Shown piece after piece: positions 1 through 13,734 of a stretch of DNA of 64,000 bases; within the stretch, counting starts at the first letter, position 1; each line of letters begins with the position of its first letter. Below the pieces are notes generated by a model. That model was given only the letters and a program-made list of their open reading frames with translations. It ran no database searches and had not been told where the DNA came from. A program made the translations under genes and the position numbers. Source of the DNA: Microcebus murinus (Eukaryota > Chordata > Mammalia > Primates > Cheirogaleidae); the NCBI RefSeq assembly GCF_040939455.1, contig NC_134110.1, forward strand, positions 101,275,001 to 101,339,000, written 5' to 3'.

Positions 1-2439
1 GGAGTGATTTTACTAAACCCTGCTTGCCCCTTGCGTCCCACCTTATTCTTCCTCCAGAGGCAGTGAGGGGAGGATCCGGGCAAGCACAGCTCAGACTCTG
101 CGTCCTTCTTGCGACAAGCTTTCCTGTTCCGCTGCAGGTTTGCTAGGGCTACCTTTGCTTGGGTGGGCAAATCAGCCTAATTCAGCTGTGTGGTATTTGG
201 AAGCTGACTTTGCTAATACACCAAAGCCACATTCTTCAGTTACGACTTTATTGGGAGTAAGACTGACTGACACTTTGCTATTTCCTGAGCTCCAGGGTCT
301 CAGTTGGTTTAGAAACTGGCAGGTGGAAAAAGGAGTAATATTTGGTTGACTCCTTAAAATGCAAACACCGAGGACTTGTCTTGGGTCATCCTACAGTCAG
401 TTTTAAGGTTTGAGGACCCTTTAGTACTTTGAGAGTCTCCTCCCCCTCTCTGTCTGTCTCCCTCCCCCTCTCTCTCCCTGTCATGAAAGCAGACAGGCCA
501 GTAGTCCCATGAACGCAGAATTCTCAGTTCTTTCCAAAGGGAGAGGTCACCTGTTTTTATTTCCCACTGAGATATCTAAGAAGTGGAATTTTATCTATTC
601 AGTTATTCTCCAGGCAGAACTTGTCACCACCCTTTGTAAGCGCTGTATACCACTGTTGGTCTTCTAGGGTCATGGATGGTAGTAGATAATCCAAACTCAC
701 TTAGCTTTGGTGTGCAGTTGCAGACCCAGGCAGACACTGACATGTGGCAAGGCTCTCCAGTGGCTCTGGGCGAATTCACCGACCAGTCCTTGAAATGCAG
801 TACTGCTTTTAATGGATCAACTCCTCAATGCTAACCTCGTATCTGTGGAAAGTGCAATAGAAAAGAGGATGTATTTCAGAAATAAGTGAAAACAAAAAGG
901 AGTAAATTAATGTAAAAGATTTCCCCAGCCAAGCCCTATTTGAGTTCTTGATGTGCAGCCATAGTCGCTAGTGGTCTGTCTACCACACCAAGGATAAGTC
1001 TCCACCTGAATATTGAATTATACTCAGGAAAAGCAGAACAAATTAATTAATTGATTAAGACTTATTAAGTAGTCATTATTAATAGAACATCTGGATTAAA
1101 TTATATTTTTCATAATCAGTTTTAAATGAAGGCCTAGAATATTGCTGTGACAAAGAGGAAAGTTACCTGGTATTCTGGCTTCTAGAAATGTGGATATTGC
1201 AGTTAATGATACTGCTTTTTTTTTCTTTCAAGTCCTTCAGGCCTGAAAACTGAGAGTAACCTTTGACGTCTTTCTGTCTTTTACTACCCTACACCATTCT
1301 AGAAATTACCATGCTTATTAAATCTATGTAATTTGAATTATTTAGAATGAATGAATGAAAACAAATTAAGAAATTTTATTTAGTTTTCTAGAAACAAGGA
1401 TCTATTGAGAGTTTGTGAACAGGGGTAGGCATGATATAAGCAATAAAACTCTGTTGACCACCTGTGTTTATAACAAAACAGCCAGTAGTGCCAACAGAAA
1501 CAAAGATAATTTGGAAAGAGAATTTCTGTCCTGAAGTTTCCCTTCATCCTTCCAAATCCACTTCACTACTCTTCATTGCGTGTCTCTTTCCATTATTTGC
1601 TTCTAATTTGATGCTGTCTTTCTCTGCAAATGCCATCCTATCAGCTTTTTTCTTCTACATACTTTTTTTTTTTTAACTCCCTTTACCTTGTCAAGTCATA
1701 TATCTGTATCTTGACCTAGACTTAGTGCACTGAACTGAAATTCATTGATGGCTATATGTTCATTTTCCCTTTCCATATTCCATACCCGTCCTCCAAGTTG
1801 TCTCCCTCATGAAGGAGAAATGATTCTCCAATTTACATATTCTATTTTGTTTTTCTAATTCTTCTTGCATTTTGCCTCCCTTTCTTTCATCTAATCTCTT
1901 GAGGAGTCTTCTAGGAAACTACAGGATCCTCTTCTGACAGTCTCCTCTACAAGCATGAAGCATGAGTCTGTGACAGCTCCGCTGCTTTTGCTCAGACTTT
2001 CTCTCTGATTCTTTCACAGAAAAATATCCTCAACCTGCAGTTCTATGACTTTTATGTTGGTTATTTTCTTCATAATGGGCTCAATGTTTTCTCTAAAAGC
2101 TTCTATCCCAGTTCAGGTGTGATGTGGACATGGCTACTTTGATTCTCTTTAGGTAGATTTTTTTTTCTTAAATCACCCATTCATTAATTTTCTCATTCTT
2201 TCCTATTCTGAATATATCCATATGGGTATTTTGTACATTCCAAGAAATGTACATGATACTGATAGAAATGTTTATGAAGAACTTATATTGTAGAACTTTC
2301 TATGCATAATGGAGAAACTAGATTTGCTGAATGGACAAACTGTCATTCTTTTGTAGAACCATGAAGCGTCAGTAAAGTCTGAGGAAGAAAACTGAGTTTA
2401 CATATTAAATAATTAAGAGCCAATGCATTTCTTTTTTTT
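1..2439. other. Unique-looking sequence, no gene seen
   Basis: I recognise no coding exon, RNA gene or named repeat here. A CT-rich low-complexity patch lies at about 434-481, and short T runs occur at 1664-1674 and 2430-2441. The 69-codon frame at 140-349 has no family I recognise and no conserved motif, so I do not call it. Confidence 0.6.
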
Positions 2440-3105
2440 TTTTCTTTACTTTTTAAAAACATTGTGGTAAAATTACATAACATAAAATTTACCATCTTAA
2501 TCATTTTTAAGTGTACAGCCCAGCAGGGTTAACTATATTCACATTGTTGTGCAACTAATCTCAAGAACTTTATCATCTTGCAAAACTGAAACTCTATATC
2601 CGTTGAACGGCAACTCTCCATTTCCCTCTTCTCCCAGCCTTTGGCAACCACAATTCTACCTTATTTTTATGAGTTTGGCTACTTTAGATGGCTCATATAA
2701 GTGGAATCATGCTGTGTTTGTCTTTTTGTGACTGGCTTGTTCACTTAGTGTAATGTGCTTCAACTTTCATTTATGTTGTAACATATGACAGTATTTCCTT
2801 CTTTTTGTAAGACTGAATAATATTCCATTGTATGTATGTGCCACATTTTCTTTATTCATTCGTCTGTTAATGAACATTGGGTTGCTTCTACATTTGGCTA
2901 ATGAGAATAATGCCACAGTGAACATGGATGTGCAAATATCTTTTTGAGATCCTTCTTTCAATTCTTTTGGTTATATATACAGAAGTGGGATTGCTAGGCT
3001 AGATAGTAATTTCATTCTTAGTATTTTTAGGAATCTTCTTACTTTTTTTCATAGTAGCTGCACCATTCCATTTTACATTCACATCAACAGCAGACAAGGG
3101 TTCCA
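2440..3105 (-). repeat. Old L1 fragment, 3' part, antisense
   Basis: The plus strand reads as the reverse complement of the end of L1 ORF2 and the 3' region of an old L1. It has the diagnostic order 'comma-free' phrases of mammalian L1: ATTACATAACATAAAATTTACC, then the stretch around 2690-2760 (TCATATAAGTGGAATCATG), then GAATAATATTCCATTGTATG near 2815. Many substitutions show it is an old L1M-type copy. It carries no usable reading frame. The subfamily cannot be fixed by eye. Confidence 0.8.
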
Positions 3106-3817
3106 AGAACTAATGCATTTCTTAAAATCTGTGACTTCTGCCTTGTGACTAGGAATGCACACGTGACTACTTTCAGGATCTGCCCCAGGCTTGCCTTTGT
3201 CATGCCTCCAGCACGCAAAAGTGCACCCTCCTATCCCACTAGCATGGCAGGTGTCAGAGTGTGCTGAGGAGGAGCAGAGGAATGCCAGACAGCACGTCCC
3301 TGGAGCTCAGTTACGCTTTCTTGCATCAGGGAAAAGATTTGTTCTCATCTGGAGGCCCCGGCAGATACAGTGATGTCAGCTCAGCCAAAGAGAGAGAGTC
3401 CCTGCTGTGTGCCTCCCCAGATGGCAGGCAAAAGAGTCATATTTTTTGCGTCTCATGTTGTAATCAGGGATCTTATCATTTTTCCTCCAGATGTGCCCAG
3501 CTGGGTCACCCTACACTCTGCCATAATCAGGCAAACAAACTTACAAACTGAGATCAAAGCTTACATCACTGAAATAAGATTATTTACAGTTTTAGGTCTG
3601 TGAGAGTTCATTAATTTTGTAGTCTAACTAGTGTTCCACTGAATGGTGCATTGATCCAGGGAAATCCGTGTCCAAGAATTATATTTCTAGAATTTCTTCC
3701 AGCTATGTCCAGATGGCATAATAGCTATCTGACTTATGTGGGATTTTGGGCCCTGTGCTTCTCACCTCCTGGTGCTATGCCTGTGTCTATATTACACCAA
3801 CCACATAGCACAAGGGA
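3106..3817. other. Unique-looking sequence
   Basis: No gene or named repeat is recognised. Short overlapping frames of 60-96 codons occur at 3191-3603 in several frames at once, which is what moderately GC-rich noncoding DNA gives. Confidence 0.5.
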
Positions 3818-4520
<703 letters not shown>

Positions 4521-4524
4521 CTTC

Positions 4525-6440
4525 ATAACATCATTTTAGGAATTAAGTGAGGCAGTGTTAGCAGAACACAGAGTCTGATCGAAAGTGAGTGCTCAGTCGT
4601 TTCTGTTACCACCACTGACAAAACGTAAGGCAGCCCAGTGTGCTGTGGAGACGCCAGGTACCGAGCACGCAGTCACGGCCCTCTGTCTGCACCCCGTTTC
4701 CTGCCAGGTGGGAGCAGTTCTGAAGCGGGGCACTCAGTTCAGGCGCCCTGTTGTTGGTGGGACCTTGGCCAATAAGGGTGCAGCCTGAGGAGGCTGCCCG
4801 AGCCCCAGACTGACCCGGAAATGATGCGTGGGAGAAAGTGTCAGTGCGCAGCTTAAAACTGAGAACACAAAAGAACAATGCAAGGGCATGAATTTCTCTG
4901 AAAATAAAAAAAAGAAATATTATGCTTGTATTGCTCCAGAGAGTTGGATTGAATGAATCAGCAAAAACAACAGAAAGGTACATTTGCACTGGATATGAAA
5001 GATAACATCCTTACATTTTGATCATTTCACAAACTGAGTGGACAGCCTGGCAAGCCAGCGAGGACCCAGTCCCTGGGCGGGTTTGGACAGACTCAGGATG
5101 CAAGAACACGACTAGGGGCCTTTGCCAGGGAGGCTGCGCTTGAGTGCCTGCTGTCCCGTCCCTGCAGCCCCACCTGACCCCACAGGCACGCCTGCGCAGC
5201 ACTGCACGCCATTCCCAGAACGAAGGTATCTCCGAGCACGCATTAACAAATGTCATTAACATCAATACAAAAGGGAGGAGAGTTTTGCTCTTTGGGCTTG
5301 AATAACTGACCACATACCTCTCTGTCCAGGCTGTGTTATTAATCCTTTCAATAGAGAAATGATATCTACATAGCTGCATTCACGTGTGAAAGTGAGGCTG
5401 TCAGCTGAGGGGTGTGAGGACAGGTGGGCCTCAGTGGAGGGGTCTTGCCTTTAGGGTTAATTAACACAAACAAGAGAAATAGACCTTTGTGGAGGTGGAA
5501 ACGGAGTACCCTCTGTTCTTTTCAACAAAGTATTTTAGCTTTGAGCCAAAGATCTCAAAAACTGATATATTTTCCAATGAAGTTATTATATTTATTGTGC
5601 TTATTAAAGTCCAGCAGGCTTCACATTTGTGTCACTAAAGCTAATACATACAATCTTCTTTCTAAGAACATTGACATTTCTGCTGCTTTGAATAGATAAA
5701 CTGTAATACTTCATCACATTTGGTCAGAGTTTGTTGCATTCGGATGGCTGTATTTCTTAGATTCTAAAATGCCTTGATGTTGACATTTTATTGATATTAC
5801 CAGAAACTGTCAACAGAATGTTTGCACACAAGTGCCTCACCTTTGCTACTTAACTGACAGTGACCATGCCATTGATTGTAAAAAACATCTCGGTTTTAGA
5901 AAATCTAAAACATAAAATAGGTCATTCCTTGGTGGTGAAGAAAAGCTCTCATTAATATAAGAATGTGAACTAATAAAGGTCGGATTTTTTATTGAGAAGG
6001 AATGAAATACTTAATCACCATTTACAATCCTCAATGAAATGACTAATTCAGGCAAAGATCAATAAAAGATATTAAAACCATTAGTGATGGCCGTTGAACA
6101 AAATATCGGCAAGGATCCCAGTGTAAGCTTTCATATAACTACGCAGGGTAAATGTACCTCCACAGTGGTTTTCTCTGCTGAGCACCACCAGTTTAGGACA
6201 GTGGCCCAACTCAGCGTTAAGAAGAGTGGGTCAACATGAAGGTATATATTTCATGACAATCCTCTATGGATTACCCAGCATCATTTATGATATGTTCTTA
6301 CCAAGATCAGATTGTAGGAAATAAAGAAATAAAGTAACAAAGTATACTAGAAGGAAACATTTAGAAAAGTTTAGAATGAGGGATATTCTGTAAGTCAGAG
6401 AACCTAGTCTCTTCACAGTCATCATCATGAAAATAGAAAG
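4525..6440. other. Unique-looking sequence
   Basis: No gene or named repeat is recognised. The minus-strand frames at 4606-4989 (127 codons) and 5011-5379 (122 codons) show no domain or motif that I know. They sit in slightly GC-richer DNA in which other frames are open too. Confidence 0.5.
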
Positions 6441-6444
6441 GGCA

Positions 6445-6870
6445 TGTTTTTTTTTAATTATTTTTTTAAATTAGCACATAATTGTACAATTTATAGAGTA
6501 CAATGTTCATGTTTCAAAACATGAACACATTGTGTAATGATTAAATCAGTGTCATGAATGTATCTGTCACCTCAAACATTTATCATTTTTTTTTGTAGTG
6601 AGAACATTTAAAATCCTCTTTTCTAGCTATTTTGAAATATGCAATATATTATTGTTAACTATAGTCACCCTATTGTTCTCTCGCTTTTCCCCCCTCTTCC
6701 CTCCCTTCCCCAGTCTCTGGTAGCCACTGTTCTATTCTCTGTTTCTATGAAATCAACTTTTTAGATGACACATATGAGTGAGATCATGTGGCATTTGTCT
6801 TTCTCTGCCTGGCTTGTATCACTTAATGTAATATCCTCCAAGTTCATTTATGTTGTCACAAATGACAAAA
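6445..6870 (-). repeat. L1 3' UTR/ORF2 end, antisense, left part
   Basis: This is reverse-complement L1: the phrases GTAATGATTAAATCAGTG, CACCTCAAACATTTATCA and TATTGTTAACTATAGTCACCCT occur in the order typical of mammalian L1 3' ends. At 6870 the element breaks off in the pyrimidine tract and resumes at about 7726 after the Alu. The two halves therefore belong to one older L1 that was split. Confidence 0.8.
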
Positions 6871-7346
6871 TTTTTTCTTCCTTCCTTCCTTCCTTCCTTC
6901 CTTCCTTCCTTCCTTCCTTCCTTCCTTCCTTCCTTCCTTCCTTCCTTCCTCTTTCCCTCCTCCCCTCCTCCCTCCCTCCCTCCTTCTTTCTTTTATTCCT
7001 TTCCTTTCCCTTCCTTTCCTTTCCTTTCCTTTCCTCTTTCCTCTTTCCTCTTTCCTCTTTCCTCTTTCCTCTTTCCTCTTTCCTCTTTCCTCTTTCCTCT
7101 TTCCTCTTTCCTCTTTCTCTTTCCCCTCCCCTCCCCTCCCCTCCCCTCCCCTCCCCTCCCCTCCCCTCCCCTCCCCTCCCCTCCCCTCCCCTCTCCTCTC
7201 CTCTCCTCTCCTCTCCTCTCCTCTCCTCTCCTCTCCTCTCCTCTCCTCTCCTCTCCTCTCCTCTCCTCTCCTCTCCTCTCCTTTCTTCCTTTCTTTCTTT
7301 CTCTTTTATTTCCTTCCTTTTCCTTTCCCTCCCTCCCTCCCTCCCT

Positions 7347-7400
<54 letters not shown>

Positions 7401-7449
7401 TTCCTTACTTCCTTCTTTTCTTTTCTGTTTTCTTTTCTCTTCTTTCCTA
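6871..7449 (+). repeat. 579-bp polypyrimidine compound microsatellite
   Basis: The plus strand is almost purely C and T. Successive blocks are (TTCC)n at about 6876-6949, TTTCC units to about 7035, a 7-mer TTCCTCT at about 7035-7115, CCCCT units at about 7120-7190, CTCTC/TCTCC 5-mers at about 7190-7280, CCCT units at about 7326-7352 and (CT)n at about 7352-7396. The longest stretch without a purine is 6996-7307. It adjoins the T-rich side (poly-A tail) of the minus-strand Alu at 7450, so expansion from the Alu tail is a likely origin. Long open frames across it (up to 263 codons of Ser/Leu/Pro/Phe) are artefacts of the repeat. Confidence 0.97.
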
Positions 7450-7726
7450 GGGTTTCATTCTGTTGCCCAGGCTACAGTGCAGTGGTGTGGTTGCAGCTCG
7501 CTACAACCTCAAACTCCTGGATTCAAGCGATCCTCCTGGCTCATTCTCCCAAGTAGCTGGGACTACAGTGTGTGCCAACACATCTGGCTAATTTTATTTT
7601 ATTTTTTGTAGAGATGGAGGTCTTGCTATGTTGCCCAGACTGGTCTCAAACTCTTGGGCTCAAGCAACCCTCCCACCTTGGCATCCCAAAATACCTGGTT
7701 AAAGGCACGAGCCTGGCCAGGATTTT
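7450..7726 (-). mobile_element. Alu (old, J-like), antisense
   Basis: The plus strand shows the Alu reverse complement: CTGTTGCCCAGGCTACAGTG, CCTCAAACTCCTGGATTCAAGC, AGTAGCTGGGACTACAG, GTAGAGATGGAGGTCTTGC and TGGCCAGG at the end. It lacks the lemur-specific linker block and is quite diverged, so it is an older copy. It sits inside the L1 that flanks it on both sides. Confidence 0.93.
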
Positions 7727-8000
7727 ATTCTTTTTATGGCTGACTGGTACTCTATTTTTTGTGCATATATACCACATATCCTTTCTATAGTCATATATTA
7801 ATGGACACTTAAGTTGATTCTATATCTTGGGCTATTGTGAACAGTGCCACAAATAAACATGAGAGTGCAAATATCTCTGACATACAGATTTCATTTTCTT
7901 TGGATATATACTTAGCAGTGGGATTCCTGGGTCATATTAGAGTTCTACTTTTTGAGAAATCTTCCTTTTTGAGGAAACGCCATATGGTTTTTTTTAATGG
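7727..8000 (-). repeat. L1 ORF2 end, antisense, right part
   Basis: L1 similarity resumes with ATGGCTGACTGGTACTCT, GCTATTGTGAACAGTGCC and TATACTTAGCAGTGGGATT, which is the reverse complement of the last part of ORF2. It continues the copy that ends at 6870. No open frame survives. Confidence 0.82.
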
Positions 8001-9539
8001 CTGTACAGAATATTTTAAGTTAGAAGAAAATAATCAAATGTAATGCCAAGCATTGATTGGCTTATGATTTTTAAAAATCTTCTCTAAAACCTATTTTGGA
8101 ATTATTAGGGAAATTAGATATGGATTGGATATTAGATACCTTAGACAATCATTAATGTTATTATGTGTGAAAATGGTATTAAGATTGATATAAGAGAAAT
8201 GTTCTTGTTTTGGGGAAATGCATGCTAACGTGTTAAGACTGAAATGTCATGACTGCAATTCAGTTTCAAATAATTTAGCCAAGATAATAACAATAATATA
8301 CATCTGTAGATAAATCAAGCAAATATTGCAAAATGTTAACGATTGTCGAATCAGGAGTAAGTATACAGGTATTTATTTTACTATTCTTTCAAATTTTCAA
8401 CTTTGAAAAGTTTCATAATACAAAGTTGGGAAAAAAGTGAATATTCAGATAATGACTATTTGTTGATTCAAAAACACCATGAATCAATAAGCAACTTTGT
8501 AAAGTTCAAGAAGATCCTGCCCAAAAGCGATGTGATTGGATAAAGTCATCTACTTAAGCAATATTAAGTCATTGAGCCAATGGTGTCTAGACACCTTCTC
8601 CTTCATGGCATCACAGGAGAAAGAAGCAAGTGAGTGTTAGAACCCATTCTGACATAACAGCTCCTGCATCTCCGCTCAGCTGGGGAGGTCCCCATCTGGT
8701 GTCACCTCCTGGTAAGAGGAATCTATGGGAACCGGGTCCTGCTCTGGAGACTAAAATGTGAGTATGGGGAAGAGTATTGTAGAAGGGCTTCATGTTGGAA
8801 ATGGCTGAGCTGCTTAGGACAACCACCTCTATGGACAGAGCTTGAGACTCCTGGTTCAGAAAAGAGATGGGGCCTTATGCAGGCAGCCTTGAGTCAGGAG
8901 AAACAATAATTCCTGTATCCCCTCTTGGCCAGGTAGGTCAGGAGGAGAAGCCAACCCAGACCTACAGGAGTCTTTTTGCCAAGACACGATGAGGGGATGG
9001 TCACTAGTTAAATATTAATAAACTCATTTTTGATCGTACACTCAGTACATGAGTTTTTTTAAAAAATTATCTAATATTTAAAAGGCATTTGCTTCCTTTA
9101 AACCAGGCATATGTGTTAGAAATAAAATTGAAAGGGATATGAATTACTGATGCTGGCCCACAGAGACCATTTTGCAGAAGAAAGACCACCTATGTCTTCC
9201 TGGACAAGGCACAAAGACACTGGAAGGATAAGTATAAGTTTTTAAGTGGTCAGTGGAATTGGGAAAGAACATTATTGGCTTGTAGGCAGAGGAACAGGAT
9301 TTCCATGTAAGTAGATTTTGGTTTTTCAGGGTTTTGGAGTGTGTGGGGAGGGGAGATGTAGAGAAACGAGACCAGTTTGGCCTAGCCCACACAGGGCCTC
9401 GCTGTGTATTAACACAATAGTTCTTATACCTGACTCCTTTAGTTTTCAATGAGAATTTCTGGAACATGGTGTTTTAATGTTTATGATAATCTGAACAAAC
9501 TAACGTAAATATATTTGGGAACTTTTAGATGGCTATCTA
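8001..9539. other. Unique-looking sequence
   Basis: No gene, RNA or named repeat is recognised in this AT-rich stretch. Confidence 0.5.
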
Positions 9540-9965
9540 TATTAGTTACTGTAGGTTATTTGCTACAACTAATAAGCTCTAAAATCCATAATGGTTCAAA
9601 TGCAATAGAAGTAGGTTTGTTGCTCACAGGACACTATTGGGTGGATGGACAGATTGGGAGGACAAGCTTTTTCCACACAGTCATTCAGGGAACCAGGCTG
9701 TCAGAGGTTCTGTTGTCTTCAGCAAGTTTATCTCAAGGTTTCCCTGAGTACCTCTCTATTCCAGGGACATAAAGAGCCTTGAAGAGACCACATGGGAGGA
9801 TTTTAGAGAGAGTTTGGAAATAGTGCACATGCCTTCTCATATCCCATTGGCTAGAATTCAAACCCATGGCTGCATATGGGCTAATTTCAAGGCAGGAGGG
9901 GAAATATTGCCTGGATGTGTGCGAATGGACAGGACAAGAACTCAACTTCTGATAGCTGCAGCATC
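9540..9965. repeat. Ancient interspersed repeat, family not named
   Basis: Phrases such as TTACTGTAGGTTATTTGCTACAAC, CAGTCATTCAGGGAACCAGGC, TCTCATATCCCATTGGCTAGAATTC and CATGGCTGCATATGGGC follow an order I know from a common old mammalian repeat. I cannot recall its family name with confidence. The copy is strongly diverged and its borders are approximate. Confidence 0.45.
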
Positions 9966-12900
9966 ACATATAATCGAATACAGACACTTAACTTTATTGC
10001 CAATGTTTACTTTTATGTTTATGAGCATGTTTATATAATACACCTCACTGAGAGTGCTTCTAAAGATATTTCTGAGTTCTAATGTTTGAAAATTTATTAA
10101 GTGGTTTGAAATTAAAATGTCTTGGGAGTGTTTGAAGATGTTTAAGGATAGGAGTGACTTTGTGAAATGTGCATGTTAAGCAGGAGTCTGGTATACACTG
10201 AAGAGGGCATCGAGGGAAAGAGAAAAGCCTTAAGAGAGAAGAAGCCTTAAGAAAAAAGCCTCATGACTCTGTAGATGAGAGATGATGAACCCTCAGGTCA
10301 GGGAGAGATGTGCTCGCAGGCAGAGGATGAGATCCACTTTGGGATTTGGCATGGAAGGAGCTGTGTGGCTGCTTGGATGAGGGATGGTGGGGACGGAAGA
10401 AGAGGAATAATTCATAAGTTTTTTGCTCGAGCCGTTAAATAAATGACAGAAAGAAGTAAGTGAAGGAGGGGACTGGGACATGGAAGAATGAAGAGAGTAG
10501 GAGGATTATGAGTCCTTTTTGGGCTTCATTTGCCTGTTCAGGTGGAATGGATCATAAATTCTGCTAACTTGTGTTGATACGTATTCAACATTTTCTTTTT
10601 CATGTCTTTATCCTACCATGATGAAGGTTGATTTCAGCATTATTAGTGATACTGAAGATTTCCCCAATCTCAGTTTTCCAATCTGATATATTTCTATCCC
10701 TACTGACACTTAGTTTTTGCCTGAAATATCTTACTTGGCCATGAACATCAATAAAGTCACTAAATGATTGCCAAATCTCAACAATCTATCTCTAATATTA
10801 AACAACTTTTGGAATTTCATGGAACTACCCAGGATTGCCCCAACAAAAAGACCTATTAACCCCATTTTCTCTGCTTAATATGGGCATGACTTTCTCATAC
10901 CTCCACCAACCAGTGGTGCCATGTGTGTGTTCTGAATATATGCCTCTATCTCATTGTACCTCTCTATAGATATAAGTATCCACAGAGCCAAGACTAGTAG
11001 TGCTTGTAATGTCTCACTCTAACATTTGACCAACTAAGCCTGGGTAAATATGCCAAATCTCTCCTCTATCCCATGTCTCTCATCATTTTTGTTGTCTCTT
11101 CCTTTTCTTTCAAAAATGATCACAAGAAAATAATTGAAATTCATTTAGGTGAAGGTGAAACTACTACTAAATTATTCATGATAACCGCTAATAACATCCC
11201 TTCCAATTTGATTGCATGGGGTCTAAAGCCTTGTATGAAAGGAATGCAGTCCTAAGGCAAGACTCCCAGGTGCTGGAGGAGCTGGAAGGTGGGTGGGCAT
11301 CCAAACAAGTGCGAAGACTCATGGAAAGCCCCAGATTCTTCCCACTTTGCACTGACTGTTGTGGTCTTGGGCTTGTTTCCCACCTGTTTGAATCCCAGTG
11401 TACTCATATGCGTATCGTAGATAATAATCTCTTCCCATCTCTCACGGGTTGATATGAGAGCACGTGAAAACAAGTGTCCATGTGAAAGGGTCTGAGCCTT
11501 AGTCAGAATGTTCTAAGAGGGATTATATACCCCCAGGCTTTGCCCACACCTGCTAGCAACATCAGGACTGAAAGGAAGTAACAGAAAGTGAGATTTCTTA
11601 AAGTCCATTTTCCAGGAATCATCACTTTCTGCTTGGGGTGGGAGCTGCATGTGTATCTTCAGCTTGTTCACTTGCTTGGCTTCGAATGTAAATATTAATA
11701 ACACTACCTTGAAATATTGGCCAATCACTTTATACCTAATATAACACGAATTATAAAGTTACTGTGTAATTTAACATTTTAATAATTCCATTACCCTACA
11801 TTTGTGTGTTATAATTTACAAAGTATTCTTAAAACCATCTATCACTGAATTTGAATTTCAAAACAACCTTATAGGATGGAAATTTTACTCCATTTGATAA
11901 TGAGGAAACTTAGTTTTTGACATTTGGCCAATCACTCACTCAACAAATAAGCAACTTTTAAAATTGTATTGCAGGAGCAATAGCTGTTCAGTGTTTTTAT
12001 AAGAATATTACTTCAAAGGGACAAAAAAAGAATATTACTTCCCAGTGCCTCTGCAATCAGACCATTACTCAGCTGCTTCTCCCATTTTCTCGCACCTGTG
12101 TGTAATTTCTGGCTTGATTCTTTGTACAGCACTGTGCATGATTAAACAGTTTGGAAGTGCTTCAATGACAATTGAAGGTGGTGTTCATAGAGTCTGGAAT
12201 TACCTTTTTTTGGTCCTCTGCATTTGCTAGATATATACAATTCCTCCCCCAGTGTCCACCCTCACGCAACACTTATAAACAATTCTTTACAAACAATATG
12301 ATTGGGAATTTATTTTTATAGCTTCAACTATGCACAAAGATTTTTTGGTGCACAACTAGCAGCAATATTTGTTGCAAAGGAGCTTTATGAAAAGTGCTTG
12401 TCTTTTCTACTTGTAAATAAATTAGAGGAATTTATGTCTGTGTCAATGACGGGATTTTGAACACTAAAGAAATGTGACTGAAAGTTGTGTTAGATGAAAA
12501 AAAGAGTACAGCTACAGAAAGGATGAAAAGACATTTACAGGCTTTTAGAAACAGCTGTATTTTGATCATTTATTCACATCTTAGCAAAAGCTAAGTGATT
12601 TTTTATTTTGAAATATAATTATAGTTCATGGAGAAATCTGGAAGCATGTTCATTTTGAGGTTGTTCCTGATAGGTATTAAATGATAATGGTGGTTATTAG
12701 ATATGAAAGAAAAATGAAGACTCAACTGCTCCCCAATGGCACTGAATCAGGTGGCGCTCATTTTGTGTGATGGACAATTGTTTTTCATGCAAAAGAGACT
12801 AAAATATTCACTAACAGTCACTGAGAAGAAAGGACTGTGCAAGTGGAACTGAAAACCAACCATGTAAATAGCAGCATTTATTTAAGATTAATTTAGAACA

Positions 12901-13224
12901 TTTACTTTCCAAAATAACATCAGCATATTGTTTCCAGTCAATTTGCTTTCTTGTTTTGCCCTCATATTGGAAAGTAATTGAATCACACATCAGTGAAAGT
13001 CAGAGATGACACAAGTTCCTGCAGTTTTACATTCCTCTTTCCATAAAAACAGTAAACTATTTGAATTCAGTTTATAGAAATGATTTTCATCCTAAGAAAT
13101 ATCTAAGGATATTCTCAGGTACACCTGCCTCAAACATATGACTTGTCATATTTAACTATTCATAGTAGAGCTTCACAGAACATGTAAAGCTAAAACTGAG
13201 ACACAAGTGCGGCTGTATTAGTGC
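9966..13224. other. Unique-looking AT-rich sequence
   Basis: I see no gene, RNA gene or named repeat over these 3.2 kb. All reading frames are short (under about 80 codons) and none shows a known domain. Confidence 0.5.
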
Positions 13225-13229
13225 AATTC

Positions 13230-13372
13230 TATTGTTTTAGAGAAAAAGAGGGAGAAAAGGAGGGAGGAGGCAGAGGTGGTGGTTGAAGAGGGGGAAGAAG
13301 GAGTAGAGGAAGAGAGAGAAGGAAGGAGGGTGAGTCGAGGAGGAGAGAAAGGAGGGGAGAAGGAGAGGCCCA
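13230..13372 (+). repeat. Purine-rich (GGA/GAA) low-complexity tract
   Basis: The plus strand is dominated by AG, GGA and GAA units with few pyrimidines. The Ser/Leu/Pro-rich minus-strand frames here come from this composition. It is a degenerate purine microsatellite. Confidence 0.85.
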
Positions 13373-13529
13373 AAGAACAGATCAGGCGATTTTGCCCAAA
13401 GTAAACAAAGCAAATAGCAACATCTAGACAAGAATTTTGGATCTCTGACTCCTCATTCTTGTCTTTCTCACTGCCAGGCAGAATATCACAATAGTCAAGA
13501 CCCTCACTTCTAAGCTTGTGCCACAATTC

Positions 13530-13690
13530 ACTGTTTATTCACTGGGTAACCTTGGATAAATTCCTAAACCTACATCAACTTACATTTCCCCACCTGTAAA
13601 ATGGGCGCATTATAGTACCTACCTCACGGGACAGTTGAAAGGATGACATAAAAAGATATGTGCAAAGCATTTAGCAGAGCCCATTTGTTT
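13530..13690 (+). repeat. MIR element, sense
   Basis: The core phrases GGGTAACCTTGGATAAATTCC, CCCCACCTGTAAAATGGGCG, AGTACCTACCTCACGGGACAG and GCAAAGCATTTAGCAGAGCC match the MIR core and 3' part in order. MIRs are tRNA-derived SINEs, ancient in mammals. Confidence 0.85.
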
Positions 13691-13696
13691 GTGTCT

Positions 13697-13729
13697 GTGT
13701 GGGTGCACGTGTGTGTGTGTGTGTGTGTT
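13697..13729 (+). repeat. Short (GT)n microsatellite
   Basis: A GT-rich stretch ends in about nine GT units (GTGCACGTGTGTGTGT and on). Confidence 0.85.
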
Positions 13730-13734
13730 AGCTG

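Noticed and set aside
4606..5379. Minus-strand frames of 127 and 122 codons
   Set aside because: No domain, no known family, no exon signals, and other frames are open in the same region.
6765..7611. Two long open frames (263 and 253 codons) on the plus strand
   Set aside because: They read only Ser, Leu, Pro and Phe through a pyrimidine microsatellite. Lack of stops is a product of base composition.
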